From contig NHZP01000078.1 in assembly GCA_003313425.1 (NCBI GenBank), forward strand, positions 151,768 through 215,767: DNA of 64,000 nucleotides, in the 5' to 3' direction. The position numbers and the translations under genes are program-made. Under the pieces are notes generated by a model that saw nothing but the letters and a program-made list of their open reading frames with translations, was not told where the DNA came from and did not search any database. Of the stretch, positions 54,308 to 64,000 are shown piece after piece. Position 1 is the first letter of the stretch, and every line of letters starts with the position of its first letter. Source of the stretch: Pseudopyrenochaeta lycopersici (lineage: Eukaryota; Ascomycota; Dothideomycetes; Pleosporales; Pseudopyrenochaetaceae).

Positions 54308-55587
54308 TTACAGAAACAACAAAGTGATCCACCCGTTCGCTACAATCTCTCCCATATAAACATCCCTGCGCGGTGTGGCCGCGTGTGCGAGGAAGGTCTC
54401 TTCACCACTGACTTTAGCATTGGCGGGCTCGCTTGGCCCTAGGAGAGCGGCAATTCTTTCCCTGTAGACCTTGATTCCATGCACTCTCCACGTCATGACT
54501 GCGTCTTCGTCCAGCTCATTGTTGTCGATCCTCCTGATGCTTATCTGTGACGCCGCAGTGGGGTCTACTCGCAGGGAAAAAATGGTGCCCGAATTTACAA
54601 ATAGCCTGTTCGCCAGCTTAGCTATGACGCCTGGGACTGGCTCGACCTCGCAATCACACCATGACTCTCGCGTGGGATACGAACGAGGCCGACTGTGACT
54701 CAGCCATCCGCACTTCTTTGCTACATATTGTGCATCAGCCTTGGTGATGGGATCACCATCGTTGATCAGAGACAGAAACAACGAGCGCCTAGAGCTGGAG
54801 CCTTCACGATCATGCTCTTGAAGCGGAGCAATCGATATAGGCGGCGCCCCGAATACGATGCAGTGAACAGACTCGAATCTTGCTACCACTTGGGCTAGCG
54901 ACGAGACTTTTGTTGTTCTGACGTGTGCATACAGAAGGCTTGCGATGGCAGCTCCTGCTGAATGGCCTGTGAACAACAGCGTCACTCCGTTCTCGACAGC
55001 ACTCAAGGAGAGCGCCAGCGGATCGGTCAGCAATCTGACGGTCTCTAAGAATCCAGAGTGGCATAGGTTCCGCTTCTCTCCCTGCCCCTGATCAGCACTC
55101 GAGCGATCTGCCGTTGATATGACTACGAACCAGAATATCCTCAGGCTCAGCTGCACTATTCCTCAGATTCACCATCCAGTCTTTGAGGCCACGTGTACCA
55201 GACACAGCCACAACAGTGACTTGCCCATGCGGGCCCGCATTCCGCTGGCTGATTTTGATTCTCTCAGGTGCAGCGCACGGCTGCGTGGCAGAGGCTACAA
55301 CGTCACTGTAAGCTTCTTCCGAGCAGGTCGCTGCCAGATGTATCAGAGGCCAAGCGGCAGATGATCTGGATGATGTATCAGATGTGCGGAACAAATATGA
55401 GCGGAATCGGGTTGACAAACATCTCGTCCTCAGTGGCAGCAAGTTGGCCTTGCTTTGACCGCTGAAAGAAAGCATGAGTCCCAGTGGCTTGACTTTGACG
55501 AGACCGTCTTTTGGCTTGTCTCTCATTCATCCTGATGCGTAGCTTTCGATATGCTCGAGCATGTGGAAAGAAGTTTACCCCTCGCAT
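54308..55587 (-). pseudogene. Class 3 lipase, frameshifted
   Basis: Starts at ATG 55587 (RAYRKLRIRMNERQAKRRSR, then EDEMFVNPIPLIFVPHI). The frame changes near 55375 to WPLIHLAATCSEEAY, VTVVAVSGTRGLKDWMVNLR (the strand and oxyanion part of lipase_3) and changes again near 55125 to ISTADRSS, LCHSGFLETVRLL, the nucleophile motif LLFTGHSAGAAIASLLYAHV, HCIVFGAPPIS and LINDGDPITKAD, with a stop at 54308. So Ser (GHSAG) and the Asp region are present, but at least two single-base frame changes interrupt the gene. No convincing splice sites sit at either point. No signal peptide, so probably an intracellular acyl hydrolase. Confidence 0.78.
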
Positions 55588-56718
55588 CGTTCAGGTGGGA
55601 TACTAAAGAATGTTTAAGTGTGACTCTGCAGCACATTTATAACCAAGCTTTGCGTCTGTTATGCAACGGAATGTCTAAACATTGAAAGGCCATGTTATTG
55701 TCCTAAGCCGCCATTGATAAGAACTCTTATGCAGGATAGCTATCGACTGCCACCAGGACATTCTATCTTGTTTCTCAACCTTTTCAAACCCAAAACGATT
55801 GCGTTGCTTGACATGCTGAGCCAGCCAGATTGGCACGAACAAGCTGGATCAGCACATGCCATCCTTACACTCATACCAAAACACCTGACATAGTGGGTCA
55901 GTGCGACAGTCGCGCCTTCGGGCATTTAGATTTTACGTATGGACTGCTAGTGCCTAAGATGAAGAGCGTCTCAGCAGGTAGTCAACTGAGCCACAGGCAT
56001 CACGACAGGTAGCGCCCTGAGTCGTCTATGTACCCGTGACGTCTACATCCTGGAGGGAAAAATGGTTCTCCGCTGATTCTCAGAGGTGAATGTGCTGGGT
56101 AGGACTTCAGACCGCAACATGATGAGTCGAGGTTATGTTGCTTCATACCAGGGTCTTATAAGTTACAATGCAACATTCGATCAGTACTTAGTGGTGAGCT
56201 TGGCTCTCTCATCTTGCGCATTGTAATTCATTCTTCATTTTTCTCTAATGATAACGGAAAGCAGCAAGGCACTGGAGGTAGTGCGCGCTTCTGACGACTT
56301 TGCTGAGCTTCGAATTCGACTCGATTAGTTCGCTCCACTCGGCGGTCTACACCATCGTGCGCTGTAAAGTTCACTGAACAACTCAAAAGCCTGATGCACT
56401 CCAAAATGCACTTCACAGATGATGTAAATTGTGTGATTCTGGTTTTTCATATACAACATTTTATATCTTCCACTCTACATTGCCGAGCCAATCCAGGCAA
56501 ATCCTGGTTACGTATCATTCAGACTGCATCTATACCATTTGAGTCTAGCACGTAACGACTTCTTTGAAGTGATCTGGTGGTGATTGAAGACCTTGCCTGA
56601 CCTGCTCAACGTATAGCCTACTCGCGGTTGGAAGCACAATGTGCGGAACGTCTTTAGCCAATATCGTCGCCAAGTTGCTGCTCGCTATGATTTGTGTCGC
56701 CTTCCGAGTATATGAGAC
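55588..56718. other. No confident gene
   Basis: Short frames; nothing recognised. Confidence 0.45.
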
Positions 56719-57216
56719 TCATCCCTTTGCAATGTGACTCATGAATTTTTCAATGGCGGTTGTGGTGTTGCTATGTTGTTTCTGCCAGGTTTCATCAATG
56801 ACCGCTAATACATTGGTGAGGTTTTCGAGACTCGAATAACACTCTTCCAACATCTGTTTCAATGCAGCAGCGTTCGTCGAATCGTGCAAGGGCAAAAGCT
56901 TGCTATCCTTCGTCAACGAAGTTTCGCTTTGGTCTGGAGCGCCCACGACAATCTGGCCGGTGTTATTTTTCGGATTGGCCGAACCACGTCGAGTGTCCTT
57001 GGTCACTAGCGCTTGAGATGACCCGCTGTCACCATCCCTAGATTTTTTCCCTTCATTTCGACCTTGCTTGCCTTTCTTGTCCTGGGCCTTTTCCGAGATA
57101 CGAGCTTTGTAGGCGTATCTAGCTTGACCGAGGTCGGTGGAGCTGGACACGGACTTTCCAAGACACTTTCCCTTCCTTTCACGTTTTTCCGCAGATTTCC
57201 CTTTTGTGGTCTTCAT
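56719..57216 (-). CDS. Hypothetical Lys-rich protein with C-terminal helix
   Basis: ATG 57216 (an upstream in-frame ATG at 57294 adds a hydrophobic 26 residues). The first 90 residues are Lys/Arg/Ser/Gly-rich (KGKSAEKRERKGKCLGKS), likely disordered and nuclear. The last 60 form a helix (ALKQMLEECYSSLENL and TNVLAVIDETWQKQ). Single exon, 165 residues. Not recognised; coding by composition only. Confidence 0.5.
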   Translation of the reverse strand: MKTTKGKSAEKRERKGKCLGKSVSSSTDLGQARYAYKARISEKAQDKKGKQGRNEGKKSRDGDSGSSQALVTKDTRRGSANPKNNTGQIVVGAPDQSETSLTKDSKLLPLHDSTNAAALKQMLEECYSSLENLTNVLAVIDETWQKQHSNTTTAIEKFMSHIAKG

Positions 57217-57623
57217 TCCAGCAGTGAGTCCGATAGTCGTACTAAGTTTTGGGGCAGAAAGGAAGTATAATCTTACTATATATACATGCTTCACTCGGCA
57301 TCTTGTTCATCTTGATATGCCTAGCGGTGCACGATGCCACTTCACTGCTCTCGCCGCAGTTGAATGATGCATGACTGTTGAGCATAAAAATCCGTATGAC
57401 GGAGGGACGCAGCAAGACATCATTCCGCCCATCATCTTCTCATGTTCTCTCTTGTAAGCGTGCTGTTGCATTGCAAGCAAGGCAACGTAAATCTGTTAGA
57501 TCATTGCTTAACCGTCATCCATCATGGGCCCATTAGCTCGCATGTCGAGTATAAGACACGACGTATAAATCCTCCATGTATGTAGAGACTCCCAATAATC
57601 TGCCAAGGTTCAGCTTCAGTACG

Positions 57624-58813
57624 ATGCTGACTCGAATTGCTCCACTCGCGTTGGCGTTCGCCATACTTTCGAACTCTGTGGCGCATTTGATGCTTGAAAA
57701 ATCCCATACCATTCGGCAAACCTACGCTGAACAACTCTCCTTTGGACGGTGCTGGGTTGGACTTCCCTGCAAACTGCGAGAAGGCGTGTACGATCTGACT
57801 CAAATGAACAACTGGACAGCTGGTGAGGCGCAAACCATCCGCTTTCTAGGGTCTGCGGTCCACGGTGGAGGGTCTTGCCAGTTCTCTGTGACAAAGGATC
57901 TGCACCCTACAAAAGCCAGCCGGTGGAAGGTAGTTCATAGTGTGATCGGGGGGTGTCCCGCAAGTGTGGGCGGTAATCTTCCTGGAGGTCCCACCAGCCA
58001 CGGGGCGGCCACATTCGACGTCGTGATGCCGAAAGGCATGCCGAGTGGTAGATATACGTTTGCTTGGACCTGGTTCAACAGACAAGGAAACCGTGAGATG
58101 TACATGAACTGCGCCCCAATTTCCGTCAGCGGCGGTGGCAACGACACTGCCTTCTTCGAGTCTTTGCCCAACATGTTTGTCGCCAATTTGCCGAGCACAG
58201 CTTGCTCTACCCTAGAAGACTTCGATCTTGCATTCCCCGAACCGGGAGACTCAGTAGTCACTGGCAGCCAGGCCAAGATCGCCACGACGCTTGTTGGACC
58301 TGGGTGTGCTTCTATGACTACACTAGGTGCCGGTTCTAGAGCCACCCACTCTGTTAAGGCTCTGCACATAGCTTGCCCAACCGAAGCGGCGTGAAGACGA
58401 CTTTGTATCCGCAGACAGCGACGTCTGGAATGCCAACAGGGGCCCAGTCCATGATAGATGCCGAGGAAGTCTTCTTGTTCGGAAAGACGTCCACTATCGA
58501 GTCTCAGATCCTTGTCGCGCAGGCCACATCGATGTTGGCACCTGAGATGGCAATGCCGACCTCGACTCTACCAGTAGCTACTTCTGGTCCTTGCATTCCT
58601 TGCGACCCCAAGGATGACATTGTCTGCATCGATCAAAGCCATTATGGGCTCTGTAATCTAGGCTGTGCACTCTCTCAACCTCTGGCTTCTGGGACTGTTT
58701 GCTTGGACGGACGAATTTTCAGACGTGGTGCGCGACTGCTTACCTCATCATGGCTCGCCAGCCGAGTAGCAAGTCCAATAGGTCTTCGCACTTTCACGCT
58801 CCTTCTCAAGTAG
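57624..58813 (+). pseudogene. AA11 lytic polysaccharide monooxygenase, frameshifted
   Basis: ATG 57624; signal peptide about 19 residues (APLALAFAILSNSVA) cut before HLMLE, so the copper-binding His would be residue 1. AA11 motifs follow: LREGVYDL, IRFLGSAVHGGGSCQFS (second His), IGGCPASVGGNLPGGPTS, TFAWTWFNRQGNREMYMNC (axial Tyr). AA11 enzymes oxidatively cleave chitin. Between HLMLE and LREGVYD the expected PxPYGK...NNSPL...DFPC stretch is found only in a neighbouring frame (PIPFGKPTLNNSPLDG). It is entered by an extra A in A5 (57697-57701) and left by a missing base at about 57766. A third frame change near 58370 separates the Cys-rich tail (CIPCDPKDDIVCIDQSHYG, then LCNLGCALSQPLASGTVC), which resembles a chitin-binding module. 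Confidence 0.85.
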
Positions 58814-59384
58814 AGCTTCTTGGATCCTGCTGCTGGAAGCATTGTGAGCTTGAGCCTATGCTAGCTTCTATAGCTATAGCTAAATTTGCTATCCTTGTGT
58901 TGTCGCAAGCAGGAGCACAAAGAAAGGCTTCCACATGGCGGAGTCTATCTAGCTCATAATCTTGTCAGCGATGACAAGGCTCTCCTCCTGAATTCAGACT
59001 TTTGATGGGTAACGTACTAGCTTGCTGAAGTTTGAGAGATAATCACGTCTTGGCTGACTCTAGTACCCATGCCCGCCCACTCTCGTAGCTTAAACAGGTT
59101 GGGCTAACGTTAGTGCAGTTCTTCTGGTTCTGGTATCACATTGTTCTCTAGTAAATTAGCAAGTATTTCAAGCTGGCGGCTCGCCCGACCCCGTGTTCAT
59201 TATCATGTGAGGGAAATGGATAAATTATATTGGTATATTTTTCCCACCAATTTTGCTGCAAGTTGCTATCATCAGCCAAGACGGTGTCAGGTCAGCAGTA
59301 TGGCGGACAATAACAAGGTATCGTGTTATCGAGCAGTAGAAACTACATCGGCCGCGTGGAGATGAATGAGCATTTGGCCCTTGC
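58814..59384. other. No gene seen
   Basis: Short frames only downstream of the LPMO. Confidence 0.4.
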
Positions 59385-59740
59385 TCATGTCGGCCGACCA
59401 GCTGTAGATCCCATATCGCTGGCTGAACGCAAATCTCTCTTGATGATACGTCCGAGCACATATATGCATTTCAGCAGACGGGTGACCCGTCTCAGACGCC
59501 TGGCGGACTTGAAACTCGTAGACTCAGCATCGAGGGATGGGGCAGGCCCAAGGAGAGGTGGCTTCCTATCCTGGTGGTACTGCAAAACCGGAGGTGAGGA
59601 GGGAGAACATTCGTCTTCCGCTTCGTCAATAACAATTTGGGGCACAGTGCCGGGTTCGAGCTCGATTGCCATCTTGGAAAAAGTCGTCGGATCGGCCTCT
59701 AGGATTGGGGTCGATTCCGTCAGGGATTTTCCTTATGTTT
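59385..59740 (-). CDS. Hypothetical protein, unrecognised
   Basis: A - strand frame from about 59740 (or ATG 59672) reads SLTESTPILEADPTTF, IELEPGTVPQIVIDEAEDE, a Pro/Ser-rich part and a basic end (KSARRLRRVTRLLKCIYVLG) to a stop at 59385. Composition fits coding sequence; no family recognised. Confidence 0.35.
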
Positions 59741-59809
59741 TTGTCTTTCGAGGGTATTGTAGCATACGAGACTGGCTGTGGTAGGATCTCAAGCAACGCG
59801 CCGACCAAC

Positions 59810-62800
59810 GCACAACAACAGACTAAACTGAAAACTTATACATACAAAGTTGAGGAACGAATCGCTGATTCGCGTGAACACGACTGCTACGAGAATGCAT
59901 TATGCTTTCACCCAGCATTACTTGGGGTAGTGCCGAAATTCACTCTAGGGCGCCAGTGAATGTAGCTTCCCCCTGAGCAGGCCCCGCCCTAATGCTTGAA
60001 GCGCTCAGAACGCTTACACACGGCTGACGCACATGATCATGCTTCCTTTCTGTCTCCCAACAGCGTAATCAAAGGCTCTTTTCAGGGTGACCTGTGTGAT
60101 AGACCTAGAAAGAATAGAATCGATACTATATGAAGGTCGAATGGGTAGATCGACACGACATCGATGTTGAATCGTCAATGTTTCTGAGGCAGGAGGCCGG
60201 AACATATATTTGCAAGTGGCGCGTCATGCTGCTCCTCTTACCACGAAACATTCCATCCTAGGGCAGTATTAGAGTAGGTATTAAGATAAATTCTTAACTT
60301 AATGTTAATCCAAGTGCCAGTGATTAGGCCAGCAAAGCAAAGTTGATATAACAATTAGCGGTGGTGATTTCTACGGTATCGCGGCTGACAGAAGCGCAGC
60401 GTGAATACAGCTAATACAGCGCCCATACACAGTTTACGCGGAAATCTGTAAGTGCCAGTGAATAGGCTAGTGGATAAAAGTCTATGCGAGTAGTGCTGGC
60501 CCTGCTGGGACGGTTGAAGATTTGTCTGTAGAGGGGGAAATTTAGTAAAAAAGTGTACGCACGGATGAAAAGTAGCGACTTTATAGCGCGACAGCAAGGT
60601 CTACAGAGATCATAACAGGAGATCCAGTGTTACCAATGGGTAATCAGACTGGACTGGAATGATTGAAGGGACTGATTAAGGTAGCAGTCTAGGGCCTTGA
60701 GCAGAGCTAGTCTAGTACGAGTTAGGATAGTTCATATACGGCTTAACCAGTTATTATTATAACGAGTTGCCCAGGAATGGTTCGCTCGGAGCCTACATTT
60801 GTAGTAAAACAGTATCCCTTACTACGGCTCCACTATTAAGCTCTTATATCCCTACAATAGTTATAAAAGGTCTTATCTAAGCCGAAGAGCTGTTACGATC
60901 CTGCCCTGCACCCTGCAGCGAACCATGGGCCAACCTGGTTCGGTCGCACTTAATCATAAACCCCCATGTTAAAGATTGCATTCGGTGTTCTTCGAATAGG
61001 TACTCTGCGGCCCCACAGAGTGAAATTCCAGGTGATAAATACTGAAGTGCTTCCTCATATACCTAATTTCTATCGCATTTTCAAATACCTAATGCGCTCA
61101 GAACGCCGCAAATCGCAATGCCGTCATGTCATAGAAGCTACTTTTGTTGACGAAATCTTGGCTTGGTGTATCCTTTCAATTTCAGCGAGCGATTCCAAAA
61201 GGCAAGAATAGATCAGGTACGTACGGGCTTCTTTTGTAGACTCTGCACATCTTCACTGAGCTGTTAGGGCAATAGGATGATCGTGAAGCGAAGACTCACA
61301 GCCTGCGTGCACTTGAGATGGAGTATCTGGAGTGGAGAGGCTTTGATATGCCCTGAGGCTCTCCACGCGAGTGCAGCCCTACACAACACCGTCTTTGCGC
61401 AAGTACGCGGCAGACGCCCTTGCGGATTGCGTGCTCGTGTATCGCTTGACGAACCGAGTGCAGTGTCCTTCGATGCCGATGCTGTTCTACATTAGTCTTC
61501 GTGGAGCGCATCTTGGGGCGATGGGTTCGCAGGCTTTACACTTGACGCCTTGCCTTGGTCTTCTCAGGTTCGATAATAGCGGCATAACTGTATGCAGTCG
61601 CTTCTCCGTTCAGTCCCTTCAAAGAATCGAACGTTTGTGTAGGCTTGCGTGTTTACTAGGGTTCGGGCTCGTGCACATTTATAAGTATCTCGAGTAAGAC
61701 GTACGCGTCAGCGGATATCCTTTCTTTATTCCGCACATACGCCGGACTCAGCGGCAACGACTCCCTTCGCTATGTAAGCGCTGAGGAGTAGCCACTTTTT
61801 TCAGCGTTTGTCGATTGTCTGGTTGACAACTCTGCAAATAGCAGCTTCGTGAGACCAATAATATTAGCATTTCTGGCTGCTTACTTATGTGATGCTTTGT
61901 GCGGAGAAGTTGCATCTTATCGATGACGTCGTGTTGTTCTCAACGGCGCGATCGGCCGGCCACCGTTGTCAATTCTACAAATCTGCCCTCCATTGTGGCC
62001 CTGCACTACGCATTCATTCAGTATGCATGCTGAGGAAGAGCTACTTAGCTAAGGCGCGCGATTGGGCTACGCACAGAGGCGCGAGGGACTATGGCGGCGG
62101 AGCATTCCTCCTATTCCTTACGGCGGTTAACAGCGTACACTGATTTGCACTGGCATACGGCAAAGATACATGTTTCTCGCTTTGAAAGCCCCCGGTCATG
62201 CTGATATGGGCTTTACCTAGTATATATCTAGTGCCAAGCAGCAAAGCCTATCGCCAAACCGATTCGCCAATGGAACCTTGGGCTACCATAAAAACCAATG
62301 AAGCAAAGTCATCTGCGAAGCAAGAAACCCGGAAACTGCAACTGCATCTCAGTGTATATACTTGCTCAAATTGCTCGTCGTGACAATGAGTGATGTTTAT
62401 AGCATAATGCAGGACAGTGCAATCAAACTAGCAAAATACGGAAGTCACGTTCACTGTCAATATATTTTGCCATACAGTATATACCCATGTCCCAAAGATT
62501 CTTAGAGAGTCAGGTGTTAACGCCTTGCACTAGTGAATAAACACATGCTAATTGTAAGTACGCTGCTCTCTACTTAGTATTCTTAGTCGAAGTGCTTACA
62601 GTAAAGACTAGGAATTCGGGTCTAAAACCTTGAGCTGTCAGCAATAAAATAAGCTGGGCCCAAAGAAGTGATTTTGATCTAAAAGATGGCCTATTCTGCC
62701 TGGTTTCTTTCCTGTCTTAGCTTGATTCTTACTTGGTCTGTTTAGCGCCAACAGTCACAGAAGCAAATTTGATTTGGTTGCTGACTTCTCTGCTTAAACA

Positions 62801-62850
62801 AGTAAGCTAGTACATACAGCTCCTTGAAAGATCGCGTCGTCCTTCGTCTT
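59810..62850. other. 3 kb without recognisable gene
   Basis: Short frames only. Contains a 21-bp direct repeat (AAGTGCCAGTGATTAGGCCA-like, two mismatches) at 60312-60332 and 60450-60470, in an AT-rich stretch that may derive from an old retroelement. Confidence 0.5.
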
Positions 62851-62874
62851 TCAGAGCGCTTCGCAACACCCATT

Positions 62875-63300
62875 ATGCGCCTATACAACCTCGCCGTCAT
62901 CGCCCCAGTGATTACCATAGTCCCAAGCCGCATGTTACAAATTGACGACCGGCATGTATGGCAGAACATGGATGGCGCAGACGCAGTGGTCGACAAGCTC
63001 TGTGACTATGACTTAGCTGGCTACTTCACCGAAGGGCCAGACCAAATACCGTTGTTTTCAGCTGCCCAAGGAACAAGGTCGAACTCTGGGTTGGTTGGAA
63101 GGGCCGTTGGCGGCCTAACACTGAACAGTAAGGACTGCAAGATGCGTCTTAAGAACGAAATGAATGGGTGTGCTCTTGGTGGTGAAAATGTTGTAGCTGA
63201 CTGGTACTTCCGGTAAGCACACTTGCCCTTGTCACACTTAGCAGAACCTTCAGACGGCTTTCTAACCCTAACGTAATAGTGTCGATCCTAATTGGGGAAA
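62875..63300 (+). CDS. Small possibly secreted protein
   Basis: ATG 62875; the N-terminus (LYNLAVIAPVITIVPS) is moderately hydrophobic and could be a signal peptide. The body reads VWQNMDGADAVVDKLCDYDL, FTEGPDQIPLFSAAQG, SGLVGRAVGGLTLNSKDC and ADWYF, with three Cys. A donor (CG|GTAAGC, about 63212) and an acceptor (TTAGCAG, about 63243) would add a short second exon to a stop near 63309; without splicing the protein ends at 63216. About 114-130 residues. Family not recognised with certainty. Size, position in repeat-rich DNA and possible secretion are effector-like, but this is inference. Confidence 0.5.
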
Positions 63301-63309
63301 ATGCTAGAT

Positions 63310-64000
63310 AGAGAAGAGTTGACATCATGGCTAGAAGCAACGGTAGGGGTTCGTAGGCAATAGGTAGATGAGATCGAAGAATTAGATATAGATGAATGTG
63401 AGCTCCTCGTTCTTCTAGGTTATTTGCTCTAATACAGTGAGCCTCATGCTTGGGCGGTAGCTAGACTAGGGCCTAAATATAGTTCCTTGTTACTTACTGA
63501 AATGCTTGTACATCTTCACTATTTCCTAGTGAGAGTTGATTGGAAATCCACCATTGTGGAAAAGCAACGTTGTGGAATACCAGAGCACAACCCACAATAA
63601 GCCGTAACAAGGATAAGAAAGGGTAACGAAAAATGAGCACAAGAGTAAGCAATCCACCGTGGTGGGGGTCATGGCATTGGTTCCCACTGTAGCGTTCGCT
63701 TTTGCTTGTGCTTGTTCTTTACCAGATTAGGACCAATAATCATTCACTTCCTAAGACAATATTTATGAGCACTTCCATCTGCCAAACATGATCTCCATCA
63801 TAATTACGTCCCAACATGCCCGTATGTCATGGATTTGTTCAAGAGCAATCCAAACTAATAACCCATCCAATTGCCAGTCGACGGGCAACCTGGTCAGCCG
63901 AAGCGTTGAGCGAGATGCTGCAGCCAGGGACTGGTTCTCGAAGCCGAAAACCCTAGGCCAGCGTCAACCAAAAAAGCTTTAAGCGACAATTCTTCCGCGC
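63310..64000. other. No confident gene
   Basis: Short frames only up to the window end. Confidence 0.4.

Noticed and set aside
59323..59784. 153-codon + frame
   Set aside because: Antisense to a - strand frame with better composition; no motif.
63265..63276. CTAACCCTAAC, telomere-like
   Set aside because: Too short, next to coding sequence.

Overview
The window looks like an accessory, transposon-rich region of a filamentous ascomycete (Pezizomycotina). Reasons: short GT-AG introns of about 42-74 nt, fungal-specific families (Zn2Cys6 regulator, highly reducing polyketide synthase, AA11 lytic polysaccharide monooxygenase, HET/NB-ARC and FunK1 pieces), and C-to-T/G-to-A type decay of transposase genes that resembles RIP. 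I cannot name the species. No rRNA, tRNA or CRISPR was seen.

Layout. 0-0.5 kb: 3' end of a small heat shock protein. 1.2-3.4 kb: a Zn2Cys6 regulator whose first intron is split by a 1,350-bp Tc1/mariner element. 4.6-5.6 kb: an internally deleted hAT element. 8.2-9.4 kb: HET/NB-ARC remnant joined to a FunK1 kinase remnant. 9.6-11 kb: a second, intact Tc1/mariner element. 11.9-18 kb: small hypothetical genes, a 2EXR-type gene, a nucleoside deoxyribosyltransferase-like gene and a DUF7492/LPMO-like secreted protein. 18.5-19.8 kb: LINE 3' fragment carrying a 245-bp MITE. 24.2-27.1 kb: decayed 2.9-kb hAT element with a perfect 8-bp target duplication.

27.3-43.6 kb: a decayed biosynthetic locus, an O-methyltransferase followed by a type I highly reducing PKS (KS-AT-DH-MT-ER-KR-ACP). 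The PKS is broken by several small frameshifts and by a 5.35-kb nested insertion in its MT domain: a hAT element (34698-40049, 8-bp duplication CTGCTACA) that itself carries a pogo-like element (about 36966-39639) next to the hAT transposase start.

44-64 kb: a hAT 3' fragment, several small accessory genes (coiled coil, multi-pass membrane protein, RING finger), a diverged DHCR24-like FAD protein, a frameshifted class 3 lipase, a frameshifted AA11 LPMO, a Lys-rich protein and a small possibly secreted protein, separated by long stretches without recognisable genes.

Overall the window reads as a graveyard for accessory genes: the polyketide locus, two defence-like genes, a lipase and an LPMO all carry lesions, while the 371-aa Tc1 transposase and the 682-aa hAT transposase remain open. 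Element boundaries were set by reading terminal inverted repeats and target duplications by eye. Most gene functions rest on recognised motifs, not on database searches.
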